Below, piece by piece: positions 1 through 17,152 of a stretch of 64,000 nt of DNA. Made by a program: the position numbers and the translations under genes. The stretch is from the NCBI RefSeq assembly GCF_014805685.1, contig NC_060893.1:11464773-11528772 (forward strand), read 5' to 3'. The notes under the pieces were generated by a model, which made no database searches, was not told where the DNA came from, and saw nothing but the letters and a program-made list of their open reading frames with translations. Position 1 is the stretch's first letter; each line of letters opens with the position of its first letter. This stretch comes from Silurus meridionalis. Its lineage: Eukaryota > Chordata > Actinopteri > Siluriformes > Siluridae.

Positions 1-1509
1 TAGTCCACTGCGATGCCTTTAAGCTAGATGTCATTTTTATTTTTTTTCATTGCCCCTGTGCACCAAGTATTAGCATAGATACATAAAATAACGTACATAC
101 TATATATTTAAAATTCCCCCCTTTTTCTTATTTGCATCTTTTTGTAAAATGACATCTGTTACCTTGTTCTCTCAACAGTCAATTGCACAATATGACCCAC
201 CCTCAACCCATCAATGTTTCCATGTGTCACATTTTCTCAGATGTTTTTGATATATTTTGTAATAGAGCACATTTAAGATACACAACCTCAACTGTTTTCT
301 AACATGCACTAACAACACAAATAGAGAAGTCTGCATGTCCCATGTCTCACACTTGAGGTACACATCCCTCAATTGTGTAGGGTCACGTGAATGATGCTCA
401 GCCCACACTCGTTAGTCGTGACTAATAGTATCATCTATCAGGAGATTTACGGTGCACTGCAACCCAGCAGCTACAGCGCTCATGCTAATGAGAGTGAGAG
501 GCGGGAGCTACTGTAGCTGCTCACAGGGCTCTTCCCCACCTCCACATGAATCTTACTGACAGTCTCGATCACCATAACCTGAGAGACTTACATTTAGTGT
601 TTGGTCAGATGACCCTTTTGAATCGTTCTTAAATTATTTAAAATAAAAAAAAACATTTTTTTTTTACATGATTTTAATGTGGATAAATAAATATAAAGAG
701 TTTATTCAAACCTGGGAGGTGATAAGGTTAAAGTTAAAAAAATGTTTAATATGTCACATTTCCTCCATGTGCACACACACATACCAGCTGTATCTTAAAG
801 CACTAATGGCTTTTCTGTGTACATAAATTTGGTTTACAGGGATTAAAAGATAGATAAACATAATATAGTATTGGTTCTTTTCAGATCAATTTTAGATTTG
901 CATTTCTGCAAAAACAAAAGATCGTTTTAGCAATTTTACATTGCAAATTAGTGAACACAGCATAAAATATAAGGTATTAAGGTATAAAAACACCCAAAAT
1001 CAATTCAGATGTAATATTTTTAACAGACTCACCAGTCCAGTTTTCTGTGATTATGAAATTACCTTAGCCTAATACATCTTAAATGTCATCGGGTGAGCCA
1101 TGGATCTATTTGGAATTATTATCCTTCCACTATTATGGAATTATAGTTAATTATTATTAATCAAGGTCATGAGTAAGTATTTAGTTAATATAAAGAACTG
1201 TAAAAATAATGCCATATTGCCAGAAAATGCAAAAAAAAAAAAATGTGAACCCAGTGTTTTCTGGATAATTTTATTAAATTAATAAATACAAAATAAAAAC
1301 ATACACACTTAAATATTTCTACACAATTCAAAACGTATGTGTTAAGAACACAGGAATCGAACTAATATCTGCATTTTATTCATATGAATGTATTTAGAAT
1401 AGCCTTAACATAAATAAGGTCAATAAACTGACTTTTGTTTTTAGTGTAACTTACATGATTTGTGTGTTTACAGCATATGAAAAAGTTGATATAGTGAATG
1501 AAAATTCGA
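1..1509. other. Intergenic / SH2D7 3' flank, no gene seen
   Basis: No convincing coding exon was found on either strand. The stretch is AT-rich with short homopolymers. On the minus strand an AATAAA-type signal (read as tttatt at 1375-1380 on the plus strand) lies about 130 nt after the SH2D7 stop codon and is a reasonable polyadenylation site. Nothing else was recognised. Confidence 0.6.
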
Positions 1510-4214
<2,705 letters not shown>

Positions 4215-5008
4215 CTAAGCTACAGAGTGGATCTGGCACCCTAATTTGCCTACTTTCCGCCTCATGCTGTAAAAAAGCCTGCAGCAGTCTCAAAACGGTC
4301 TTTGTTCTTGTTTATCTTGACTGTATTGGTTAAGACACAGTGGTTACTTTCTCTGTAGTGACACTACACTACTTTTGGTCATATGGACACTATAGGTTAC
4401 TTATTATAGTATGCATTTTACAAAATAAAATTAATAAAAAAAGATTATTTGAATGCAAACATAAATAGGTAAGGTAATTTACTTTTGATTTAACAGTTAA
4501 CTTCAGACTTAATATACTAAGTTTAAAATCCAGTCATATAGGTTTACACATATATTAATTAATGTTCGAATTAAATACACTAGTGCTAATACACACAGGT
4601 TTTATTCAGAAACTACAATTGTCAAATCAAGTTACAAAATGATGTAATAGTGGAATCTATTAACCACATTGATCATAGCCCTATTTGATATTAGCTATGC
4701 CCCATTATAAACATAGTTTATCATTGAATGGACTATACATTGCATTTTGAAAAATACTAAATATTTTGAAAACAGATAATTAAAAAATCTATAGTAAAAC
4801 AAAATTCATAAATAAAACTATTAAACATCTTATATCTGCATATCATTACTCATGATTTACATAATGCCAATTAAAGTGGAATAAGTTCATATAAAATGTT
4901 AGCTGTATTATCCACACATATTATGCATAAAAGCAGTAAAATCATTTCCAAAATCATCATAATAGTTTTGCTTAATCTTAATATAATATAAGGCATTAAA
5001 AAGCTTAC

Positions 5009-5139
5009 CCTCATGCAAAACAGTAGGCAGGTCACAATCCTGTGTGGCTTCTTCTGCTCCATTGAGCGCTTACCAATGATAGGTTTTAAATTCGTTTTGC
5101 AACAACAATGCCCAAGGCGATGTTGATTGCACCCCAGAG
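5009..5139 (-). other. SH2D7: Probable 5' non-coding exon of SH2D7
   Basis: On the minus strand a pyrimidine-rich acceptor ending ctcattag precedes position 5139 and a donor GTAAGC follows 5009. A second possible donor (GTAAGCGC) lies inside, near 5075. The segment has no reading frame that joins the SH2D7 start in a meaningful way, so I read it as 5' UTR. It could also be a chance pair of splice-like sites. Confidence 0.4.
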
Positions 5140-5530
5140 CTAATGAGAACAAAAATCAGCAGATCAATAAATTATTTCTTAAACATTTATTTAATTGATA
5201 CTAACAGCTGCTCAGCTGCTGTTGATTACCACTGACAGACCAAAACCCATTGTGAACACATTGTATAAGTAAAGGTTTCAGGCAAACTTATAATCACTAA
5301 ATTCTTTAATATATTACATTTTGAAAATAAGAAACCGTAGGGTTTCTTTTTTTATATTATGAAATAATTCCTTAATTTTCTATAATCTACATGTGCCATC
5401 ATATAATAAACAGTAATAATATAGGAAAAGGCAAAATAACCATTTTTTTGTAAATCATTCAAAATCAAAAGCTTCTTTATTACAAATAAACTAAGGAAAG
5501 CAGCAGTTACTGAACAGTGGAGACATACCT

Positions 5531-5610
5531 GTTGGTGAGCGTTGCTGCATGTGGTGTGATTTGAGTCTCATGTTGCTCAAGACAGATGTTCTCCTCAGCT
5601 GCTTTAGAGA
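5531..5610 (-). other. SH2D7: Probable upstream 5' non-coding exon of SH2D7
   Basis: A strong minus-strand donor (CAACAG followed by GTATGTCT) ends the exon just above 5530. The 5' limit is not visible, so the upper coordinate is approximate. Together with the candidate exon at 5009-5139 it would place the SH2D7 promoter near 5.6-5.8 kb, about 3 kb from the TBC1D2B promoter and pointing away from it. Confidence 0.35.
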
Positions 5611-5759
5611 AAAGAAAAGGCGTTCTGAAGGTGTATAAACAGTTACACCATTGATATACAGTGCTGACATTTACATTAGACATCTTCCATGGGGACTGGA
5701 AAATTCAGGGGCAAAAAAAATTAACAGCTCATGTCGGGTTGAATGAGAGTACGAAAAGG

Positions 5760-5761
<2 letters not shown>

Positions 5762-5795
<34 letters not shown>

Positions 5796-5802
5796 ACACA
5801 CA
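5762..5802. repeat. (CA)n microsatellite
   Basis: CA repeat with one GA interruption, in the SH2D7-TBC1D2B intergenic region. The open frames over it are simple His-Thr repeats, not genes. Confidence 0.95.
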
Positions 5803-6450
5803 TGAACACACATGCACATGTAGATCTGAGGGTTTTCACCAGCTTCAAGTTTCCTGAAGAGAAATGGAACTGAGCAGACAGAGGAAATAATTGTGGTCTC
5901 AGTGTTTTCACATACAGCAACTGCAAGCAGTGGATGATACCCGTCATTTCCTGAAGGATAAATTGACATGTATTTATTTTACAGTAGATAGAGGAATTGT
6001 ACAATCATTACAATATACAGTCATAGAAAAGAAAAGTTAAACATAATCAATGTGTTAAAAGGATCTTCACTATGAGTCTTTGGGTAAGCACACAGCAAGA
6101 AATACAACTACTAAAAGCTCCATGTCAAAAGGCTACAGTATATATACATCAACAGTGGTCTCATACAGACAAAAGTGAAGGTTTTATTTGACTATAATTG
6201 AATAAACATTTCAATAAGATATAAGTTTACTATGGTCTTAACAAAAAAAAAATTAAAAAAAAAATCTTATATAAAAGAAATAAATACAAATATAATTTAT
6301 ACTCAAAAATGTCCCACAAAAATGTTTTTTCCCCTCAAATGTATGCTTTGTGGATTTTGTCTTACAATGTGTTCCACTGAAGAAATTCCTCTAGGATACA
6401 CACAGTTACCATTAGAATGTTTACTGTAATAAGGAGGTGCTTCATGGTTA

Positions 6451-6452
<2 letters not shown>

Positions 6453-6511
<59 letters not shown>

Positions 6512-6513
6512 TG
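6453..6513. repeat. (GT)n microsatellite
   Basis: About 30 GT units with one GTAT interruption, intergenic. Confidence 0.95.
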
Positions 6514-8519
6514 ACCTGCCTTTTCCCCTCTGCGAGTGGGACATACAGACTCGTCAGAGCTGATGCGTCAAAGGTTTCACATTGAACCCAGACACACATC
6601 AGGCCCACATACAAGCAATTTAAACCTTAAAAATGGAATTAAATCAGATTTTACTTCAACCTCCAACTGGGCCTATGTAACTCCTTTTCACTGGCTTTTA
6701 CCTTTTCATTTCTTTTATGATTCACATGAGGTAATCACTGTATGATACAGTGTTCCCACTGCACAACAGGCTATACAGGAAAGATCTGGGAAGTACAGAA
6801 AAATGACGAATATCTAACACTACAGGTTAAAGATTTTTACCGGAAAGATTGAACTTCAGCAATACTCACCTATTCTATTATTCATGGAAAATTATTTAAA
6901 GCACTAAGGCACCGAGCTCAGTGAATCATGGTAATGTGATCACAAGCTTTACTGTTTGCTTATACTGAGACAAAAACATACATTTCCACCTTCACTTGAG
7001 CCTAGTTAAACCATGTGGTATGGCATATTTTCTATAGGATAGCAAACCATCCTATAGAATTTTCATAACTCATTTATTCAAGAAGTAAACCACACCAATA
7101 AAATCAGTCATTTAAAAATTATTAATTTTTATATTTTTGAAGATAATAAAGGTAATAAATTAGGTCACAGTTGCTTCATCTTCCTTTTTCTTTTTTTCTT
7201 TTTAAGTGACAGACAGGAGGTGTTAGTTCGGCTGAGAATCTTGCAATTGTGAAAGCTTTGACATTTCTGAAAGGTCACTAACCATTTGAGACTGAAAATA
7301 ATAGCATACTGATGCTATGTTTTTATGGCTCAGCAGAGGAGAGAATTTAATTTTATCAAGTATACAAAAAATGTGGTCAGAGTGCAGAGAGGAAAAATGG
7401 ATCAGAATTTTTTTTTGTTTCTATGGGATTCATTCAAATAACAACAACAATGACTGCAACATAAACACAAAACAATATAAAACATCTGTATTTTAGTGAA
7501 AAGGTGTCCAAATAATTTCTTCATTTTCTATACATGTTCGTGTCTGTGTGTGTGAGTGACTGTGAGTATGTGTATTTCCGTTTAAAATAAATGTAACATC
7601 AGTTGCATTAGTGACATCAAACAGGTGTCACACTCCTTAGGTTTACAGAGAAACATCTGCGAAACAGGAAACCAAAGTGTTTCCCTTCCTGAATGCCTCA
7701 GCTCTAATATAAACAACTTCTGCAGTGGCAATGGCAACCAGAGACTGACAGTAAACCTTATGACATGCTGGAAACACAATGTTCAACTGATCAAAACAAA
7801 GTACAATTTCAATCACTGAGGGGAAAAATGCATACATAAAACATGTATCCAAAGATTACTGCATCAGTTGTAGACATATTGCATTATTATTTTGCATTAT
7901 TTTGTATTATTATTACTGATTCTAATTTTGTTTGTCACATTACCATTAAGATCTTTTTACACAGAGTAGAAACTATTAAAATATTGAAATGCTGGAAAAA
8001 AAAAACCTAACAACACTATTATTTTTCTCATTATTATACTGAATATATAATAAAGGAAGTATGGTGGGTGATAACTGTCATTTTTAAAGATTACACTGCA
8101 GTCTATTTGGCCTTGTGGCCAAATCTTACACGGTTCCTTTGCGCCCCCTATTGGTTCCAAATGGCTGCTTTTACTAATGTCGACACGTTCACTATTTTAA
8201 AGCATTTTTATTATGTCCTCTTTATAAAATATTCGTTTAACGATTAGGAGTTTTTTTTTTATTTAGTTTATAAATTGTTATATAACAGAAGGTAAAATAA
8301 ACTATACATTTAAGATAAATAAAAAAATACTTTATTATAGTATTGGGTATACAATGTGCTGTATGTCTGTACTGTTATTCGGTACAATTATTAAAAATCT
8401 TTTTTTTATTCACGGAGCATTTTACTGATTTGGTTGACTTTAAAACTGATAAAAAATTCAACTGAACTGCTGTAATTTGGCAGTGACTGCATTCAGGTCT
8501 GTTCTGGTCAGTAGGTCAG

Positions 8520-8768
8520 TCAGCCACCGAGGCGCCGCGTTCCTGTTTTGCGCATGCGCGCAGTAACCCTATAATAGCCCTGTGGAGGGGATGTGAAATC
8601 TGCATAAGCATGCATACTCCTTAGTAAGGTAGTGTTCGCCTTTGCCAGTCCAGTCCTTCTTCCGCACTACATTTCCCGCGAGTCTTTGCTGCAGCACAAG
8701 AATGGACGACAAGTCATGTGGATGAGAGCACAACGGTGCATCTGCCGAAGGGACAAGATCAGAGAAAG
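8520..8768 (+). promoter_or_regulatory. TBC1D2B: CpG-rich TATA-less promoter and 5' UTR of TBC1D2B, with NRF1-type site
   Basis: The composition changes sharply from AT-rich to GC- and CpG-rich around 8525 and stays so through exon 1. A palindromic TGCGCATGCGCG at 8549-8560 fits the NRF1 consensus YGCGCAYGCGCR. There is no clear TATA box. A very short upstream open frame starts at 8702 and stops at 8725, and another out-of-frame ATG lies at 8722, so the leader may damp translation. The transcription start was not located. Confidence 0.6.
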
Positions 8769-11700
8769 ATGCGGGAGGAGGAGGAGGACACCGCCGTTAG
8801 CACGGCCCGGAGCTCGCGCGTTCTCGCGACCAAGTCCGTAGACGTGGCCGAGTGCGATGGCGTGAAGGAGCAGGCGCCCGTACTGTGCGGCTACCTGAAC
8901 AAACTTGCAGGCAAAGGGCCTCTGAAGGGATACAAAACGCGCTGGTTCGTCTACGACCAAAGGAAGTGCTACTTGTATTACTTCAAGACTCCTCAGGACA
9001 CTCTTCCTCTTGGCCACATTGAAATCGCAGACGCCTCTTTTACGTACGATGTGGAGGGAGAAGAGGGGCAGTTTGAGATCCGCACCGCGGGCAAAGAGTT
9101 CTTCCTCAAGGTAAACTACACATAAGCTCCAGACGTGCCCAAGTCTGGAGTTAGCTGTCTGTGCTAACCTGATAAGATGTTTACTCAGTTTTCAAATATC
9201 AGCTGCATTTCTTTTGTCGGCACTGTCAAGCCCGATGGTTTCCTGTTTGTCTGCCATGGGCATTAAATGTAGGGAAATGGATCATCATTACAAGTGGTTT
9301 TGTTGGTTCAGCTCAGGTACATCTCCTATCCTCAACACATGAACACACTTTCAGTTCAGTTTATTTCTGAGAAAACCTGTCAGTATGCCAATTACATTTA
9401 ATTTACAAAAAGAAGGAACAGTGCATGCAAAAACAATCTATCAAACTCATAAAAATGAAAATCCTAAAAAAAAAAAATCTGTATTGTCTGACCAGAACCC
9501 AGGCAGAAACCCACACTTGAGCTGCTAGAACAGTTTGAGCTGCTGATAGAATGGAAACCTTTTATCAATTATTGCTACTTATTATAAATCGTTCAACAAA
9601 ACGACACACAAATGACAGAAGTGATAAGAAAGCTAGATATGTTTATACACGTATTTTTCTTGCATTCAAGAAACCAGCAAAGTAGACCTTTACCCATAAA
9701 CTTGGCAACTTTTCTCCAAGTACACAAAGACATACATTAAAAAAAAAAAAAAAAAAAAAGGTCTGCGAACTTTTGAACTTGTCATGTTGTTATTTTTCTT
9801 GGAAAATGGAGGAACATCTGCAAAACATAACATGCTTAATGCCTCTTTGGTATGAATTATGTTTGTCAGCGTTTTGGACTAAGGCGAATTGTTTGCATTG
9901 AACCGGATATGTATGACTGCTTTATTTTCCAAATACAATACTAAATACAATTTAGGAGGCTGTCGTGCGTGTCTAGACCTTGTACGTGTATGGCCCCTAT
10001 TTTATACACACCTAAAAGAGTTAATATCAAATCCTAGCAGACTCAGCACTCGCAAAAGGAATCTCTTAGTCACTCCGTCCGCTTGCCTCTCCTTAAAAGG
10101 GTACAGAGAAACAGATTTGATTTACCACACTAATTTTCCCAAACTGCTTTAGAAATATAAGCAGCTGTTCTGCTTCCGTAAGGATGTTTTGGGGTCTTTT
10201 TTCGTGGCTTTTTTCCCCAGATTTTAAATATTGTAAATAAGCTTATTGAATAGTGTTTAACATTTAAACTTGAAAACCTTTGAATTCATAGTGTTCTGTG
10301 TGAAATCCTCTTACATTCTGTCAATGTTCAAAATGATTTTATCCAGATCTCGTGTTTCCTTCCAAAAACATGTTTTATGTGCACTCGATTTCCTCTAGGT
10401 GGGAATGTGTGTGCACAGTGCTGTACAATGGGCTGGTGTCCCATTCCAGGTGGATCTTCATCATGTGCCTAGCATTCCTAGGATATGTCCCAGATCCACC
10501 AATACCTTGCCCTGGATAAAGATGAAGATGATTGATGACACACATTTATATTTAGACACTGCACATAGCTGTAAGATACAGGTTAAGAGAATGAGATCTG
10601 TTGCACATTTTGTTGGCATTTCTAAGATTATTTTCAGTAGCAAATATTCCCTCTGGTTTACCAGCCAACTTCAGCGCTGAAATGTTTTATTAAACTCAGT
10701 CTTGGACTGCTAGAGAGTTAGTAAAGTGGTAATGAAATACCATATTTAACACAAGGCCACAATCCACAGACTGCATCATAAAGTAAGCTGTTATAAAGTA
10801 CTGCTTATATAACATGAGGGGTAAATAAACATTTAAAGTTGAACACATCCACATTTCTTTTATGAAAATGTAGCTTCTTTATTTTCAATCTGGATGGATT
10901 TTTTGAACACAACAAAAAAAAAAAGCTCTCTTACGCATGCTAGAATTCAAAGGTCAGTTTTAAGGGAAGACTTTGGTGTCTTGGTAAGCTTAAAACCTGT
11001 AAGTGAGCAACTCACATCAGCTCTAATAGAGCAGACATGTTCATGTATCTGTGCTGAGACGGTTGGTGGAATTAAACGAAAACACAAAACCAAACCCCCA
11101 CACACCTGCATGTAGGCAGCCCTTTTTTAGAGTCTGGGCTAAAAAAAAAAATGGGAGAGATTTGAAACTTAAAACAGAGAATGCAGCTCACAGAAGCAGA
11201 TCTTGGCCTACAGAAATGTAATTAGCTAGTTAACAATGGAAATAAGAAGGTCTGTGCAAGATTATCTTGAGACATCACCATGGTGTATTAAATCATATGT
11301 TGAATTTTTTGTTGAACAATCTGGCACTTCTTTTCTTGCATGCTAGAAGTCAGAAGATCTTTATTGAGTATGTATCTTGCTGTAAGTTTGACATAGTGGC
11401 CTAAAGTTAGAGCTGGTAAGTAACATTACTACATTTTAATGTAGTCTCTACGAGCATTCTTAGTGATCACGAGCTAGAGGAACATTTACAAACTTTGTAA
11501 AAGAATTTGCTACACATTCAATACATTTAAAAAAATATATATTTTGTATTGTTTTATATGTTCCAGTACCCAGATGACATTCCTTATTGTTATTGTTGTA
11601 TCAGTCCACTCCTTTCTGTCTGTATTTACTCCGAAGTAAAAGCCCTTGTTCGCTCTCTCCATGTACTATTTAAATTTTTTTTTTTTTTTATTAAAGTTTT

Positions 11701-11940
11701 GATTCTTATGAAATGAACAGCTTATTTTACACTGAATACAATTAACTATTATTTTCTGGTGGATTAACATATTAGGTCAGATATTTTAAACATAAACACT
11801 GTAAACTAGAACCGAGACTGAAACTATCATGTTCAGACTCAGTCATGCTCACACCTGACCGTGTTCCTCTAAAGTAGACACAGCAAAGCACTGTTCAATC
11901 AGTCCTGATAACATCTGCGTAGAAAATATAAAAAGATCAC

Positions 11941-11972
<32 letters not shown>

Positions 11973-14900
11973 GATATATATTTATTTTCTGAGAGGAAGT
12001 TTACAAACCAAAACAAAAGTAGAGGAATGCACATGTCTGAGTTTGAATAGAAACAGATTATCATGTATTACTAAAGATGCAGGTTGTGCAATTTATACTT
12101 TTTTAAAAATCATTATTACAATCTGAATTTAGTTTCAATTAAAATATGCTAGTATGTGTTTATTACTTATGCTATACTATGTTTTACTCCCAAAAAATGC
12201 ATTTATACTGGTATATTTTTGGAAGAAATCTGGAAAACCCAGAGGAAATGCATTCCTATTTGCACACATAAGCACTACCTGCTGCACAACAGTGCTTTCT
12301 TGATAAATAATTGTTATATACATTTTTTTAGAAATAAATATATTTGTGATTTTTCATTTGAGCTGTTATCAGACAACCCTAGCTGTAGATGTCAGTTCAG
12401 TCCCCTCATGTGTCTCTCTTTCTGCAGGCGCCCAGCAGGCAGGTGATGCAATACTGGCTTCAGCAGCTACAACAAAAGCGATGGGAGTTCAGTAACACAC
12501 GAGGATTTGGCAACCGAGACAGCATGTGCTCCCCCACTCCTCTTTTTCCACACACAGGCCTGGTGGCCAAAGATGCTGGTAAGAGCCTGAGAAGTGTAGG
12601 CTATTTGAATTCATGCCACAAATAAACCCATACACACTCTCTATGACAACATGTGGAATTGCTCCAGGTTTCTGGGAGCAACAGTGTTGCAGGATGTGCT
12701 GTTGCAGCATGTGGGAAAGTCTCAGGCTGTTGCTTAGCTCACTGCTGCTGTACAGGCACTCATCAAATTGAGAAGTGACTCAACCAAATATGTCTTTGCT
12801 TACATGAAGTGGCTTAATATTTAACACACTTAAGCTCAGTCTCTCTGTATACACCTACACTTTCACTTTCTTATAATGATAAAGGTGGTCCTGACAAATA
12901 CACAGCAGATTAGACTTTTGGACTTTTGGTTTTTACTGAGTAGATTTTGGCTAATTCTATCAGTCAGATTATGTTTACTTTTAAATGTATTGCACATAGC
13001 AAATACTCTTATCCAGAGTGCTTTAAAGTCTCCTTAAATAAGGAGGACTTCAGTCTAAAATACCATCAGTTTGATAGTCAATCAGGTCGAGAGTCTAGAC
13101 CTTTAAATGAATCTGTAGTGTTTGGTTCATATTTCTTCTAATATTTCATAAAAAGGTTTGAGGTGTGCCCTTTGCTTATCACGGTTTACTCAAACACTTC
13201 AGTGCATGTTGATTTTGCAACTTAGTCAGCATTAGAGACCAACTGTAGTGCAAGAACTGTTAGTGAAGCTAGTGAGTCTGGTCATGCAGTCAATGCATTG
13301 CAGGAAAAGTTAGTCATTTTTTGCGGAACACTAATTGTTTACATTGTGGCTCAGATTCCACGCCCCCTGAGCTGCCTAACGAAACTATGGAGAGTGTGCG
13401 CAATGATTTCACAGAGGAGGCAGATGCTAATGGTTTAGTGGGACTCCAGACTGCAAGGAACCCAACCCTTAATTTCTCTCTTCGACAATGGAGAACCGAG
13501 CTGAGGTGAGAACTTGTGAAATGCAATTCAATATGCAGTTCCCAACATATAATTCTGATTAAATTATACTTGTGAAATGTACATATGGACACACAGTGTT
13601 GTCGATGATTTGTCAAACAACAAAGATAGGAGTTGAAAAAGAGAGAATACAGCATTGTAACATTATGATAACATGGAGATACGATTTTTTTTTTTTTTTT
13701 TTTACATTAATGCATGTCCCACTACTGCAGCGTTCTGTTTAAAAATGCATGCTTGGCAGATACCATGATATTGGGTTTTACTATTTTTACTACATGTGTA
13801 CCTTTTTGTACATGTGTGTTTATTTCAATAGAAACATTTCACAATATTAATAAGCTTCCCTCCCCTATATTCATACATACTTTTCCTCATCATACACATG
13901 GGCATTTGCATGACACATGCTGTTCCCATAGATAAATTCCCTTATTAAAATGTAAAAAGTCAATAGACTGTTGTTTCTTTCCAGTAATTTTCATACCGTA
14001 TCATCACAATTTGAATGATAAAAAAGTGTTGCACATATGCAAATGCTTGTCCAGTTTTGTGATTGGTGTAAGACAGGGGTAGACACACTACTTATAAAAT
14101 GACCAAATCAAAATGATCTACCTACTATAAAAATGCATAAATAAATTTCCTTTTTTTTAATGTCATGTTTACTGTTAATCTACCGGTAGGTTGCGATCGA
14201 TGTATTGGGCACCCCTGGTGTAAGAGAACAGTAAATTCAACAAGGAAATCTTGTTCACTGTTTTCTTTTAGTAAAATGACTACCCAGAAATTAAATTATA
14301 AACATGATAATGAACAGATTCTACATTGATCTGTATGTAAATATCCATGGCACATTAATAATCTTACACCCAGTCTAACTATAGTCTGTATTACGCTTGA
14401 AAAGCTAAAAAGTAATTTAGGCGCCTTATATAAGCTATAAAAAGCAACCTCTATGTCCTAAGTAGACCCTACCTGCTACGACCTGAAATATTAGATGACT
14501 GACATATTTGTCAGCTAGAAATTATATCCAGGTGAATCATCCTGCTTGTATCTGGGTAGACTGTAAGATGAGTATAACTGACCCAACAAGAAATATTAGA
14601 ATTATTTGTTATAGTTGCAAATTTGGAAGATGCATGTAAGTAGCAACTTCCACAAATACATTTATTTCATAGAAAGGGATTCTGTAATAAGAAGTAATAA
14701 GAATTTATGTAATTATAAATATAATTGCTTATACAGATATAATAGAAAGCAAGTATAATAACAAAAAACAATAATTCTTTACATTATAGAAAAACAATAA
14801 TAATCTTCAAACACACCTGTATGTAATGTTACATAGATGAGTGCTGTAATGATTTATAATGAGGTACAGATTTTCATCCCTGAACAATCTCTCTCTTTTT

Positions 14901-17045
14901 TTTTTTTTTTTTTTCTTTTTCTTTTTCTTTTTTTTTGGACAAGAGTACACTGTGTGACTGGTGTGGTGGATGTGTCCAACCCAGCCTTTGTTCATGCTGA
15001 CTTGACATGATTATCAGAAACAATGATACAGTCAGGTTACATGTGCATTATGTATCACAATATACAGATTAACTGTGCTAACAAAATGCCATAAACATCT
15101 GTGCCAGATTAAACAATGGTTTTATTTATAAAAATAATTATTTAAAAAAATTAGCTTGTTACTCTGTAACAAATAATATAGTATAATAAGGTTAATGATG
15201 TTACTCACAGGTTTCTCACAGAAGCATATTATGATGTATCTTATCAATGCTTTGATTTCTATCACAGTTTTGATATTTTGCTAATTGTTATTGCCAGTTT
15301 AAAATAAGTTGTTGTAAAACTTCATGTTCTAACATTTCACACTTCATTAGTACTTAATTTGATTTCCTGTGTGTCATTCCAGCATGTGCATAACATATTT
15401 TTATATATTTTTTTGTTCAGATTTTTATAGCCAGTGTTTTTTGTGTGCATATCCTCCTTAGCTGCTTTTTGCATTGACCACAACACACACGCTCTCTCTC
15501 TCTCTTTCTCTCTCCCTCTCTCTCCCTCTCCCATCAGGAACAGTATGTCTCACTTGCGGCCCAACCGAGGGGGAGAGAGCAGACGCAGTGTGTTTTATAC
15601 ACCCAATAATGAGGAGTGGGAGTTGGTGGATCACCCCACTAAGGACACTCCAGAACACAAACCTCCATCAGAGATTCAGCGGCGTGAGAGCCCTTCACAC
15701 CTCCACAGACGTAAGAGATGTCTTTCATGCTTACTGTGGCTTCTGAAAAACTACAGTAATATTTATAAAATCTATTTCCTCTTTTCTGTTTTAATCACTT
15801 CTAGCAATGCAGTAGGGCATAGGAGAGATACTTGCATGTTTTTTTTATTATTTTAATGAATGTAAAAAAGCACATTTTAAAGCTAATTTTGAAGCTCTGT
15901 TGCTTGTCCTAGACTCCATCGGCTCAGCGTTCACATTCGATTTCCGGAACTCTTCGCGCATTAAGCGTCCTTTCCAGATGAGCATGGCTAAATCGAGCCG
16001 CAGTGCAGAAACGTCACCAGTGGAGTGTAATGGCAGTAAGACTGTAGAGCTGCAACTACGTCTTCAGAGCCAACATGATGAGTTAACCCACATGCAGGAG
16101 GAGCAGAATCGCCTGCAAGAGGAGCTCAGCAGTCAGAAGGTACAGGAGAGAGATGACTGAATAGGGAAGATTAGAAATTTTGAAACCCTAAACTGTGAAG
16201 TCATGCAATACAAATACTGAACTTCCTTTTGAGACATAATCCTTTTGTTTGAAAAGGTGGGTTATATCAGTAGTATGTTTTTTAACCCTGATCCTCTGTT
16301 ATATATGGCAGTTGAAACGAGGATGTTAGTGTAATAATGATTAAGAGACTGTGCTAAATGGCTAATGTAGATACTAATAAGGATAATTATATAAGTACTT
16401 ATCTATTATCATCATAAAATGGAGATCGTTCAAATTCAAAACAACTTTTTAAAAAAAAAATTCTAAATTTGTATACGTAAAATATATAGGCCTGAGGTGC
16501 CTTCTCAATTCCTGTTTATCCTTATGGTGATCACTGTGGTTGAGTTCAGGGCTCAGTGCAGGCTGTTTGAGCTTTTCACCTGCAGGTTTGAGGTCTCTTA
16601 GTTCTAGGGAAGAGAAAAGTAACAGCAAGCAATGGCACTCAAGACATACATTTGGCCTTGTCTAGCAATCTTGATAGTCAAATTAATATTTTAAATATAG
16701 ATTTTAAAGTGATAGCAATACTGGCTTATGTACTGGACATATTGGTATATTCATGAAGATTTGTTTATTTAGTTCAGCCATTGACTTGTGAACTAAAACA
16801 TATAATCTCATGGCACTTATTGTTGGTTACCAAACTGCAAAATATGCCTACTGATGTATTGCTCTCTGGCCACTGTAAATGTTGTAAATGTACTATTGAG
16901 TAATGTAAGATGTGTGACGGACAAGACTGACATTTTCTTCCCATGCCGAGAACTCAACTAACAGTGTGAGTTAAACTGTCTTTTGAATCCTGCTGCCAGT
17001 TCCCTAATTACTTCTCTGCTCAACCAAGATGGGGAATTCCCGTGT

Positions 17046-17112
<67 letters not shown>

Positions 17113-17113
17113 T

Positions 17114-17152
<39 letters not shown>

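Larger units (their letters stand above)
5611..8500. other. Intergenic region between SH2D7 and TBC1D2B
   Basis: Two dinucleotide repeats and AT-rich sequence. No exon with a recognisable protein or paired splice sites was seen. A 35-nt segment at 7569-7603 recurs almost exactly at 38852-38886, beside DAPK2 exon 4, so part of this stretch is a dispersed repeat. Confidence 0.6.

Noticed and set aside
5721..6004. Open frames across 5.7-6.0 kb on the minus strand
   Set aside because: They are driven by the CA repeat and have no splice context or family resemblance.
8667..9017. 116-residue minus-strand frame over TBC1D2B exon 1
   Set aside because: Antisense shadow of a GC-rich real exon; no family match or splice support.
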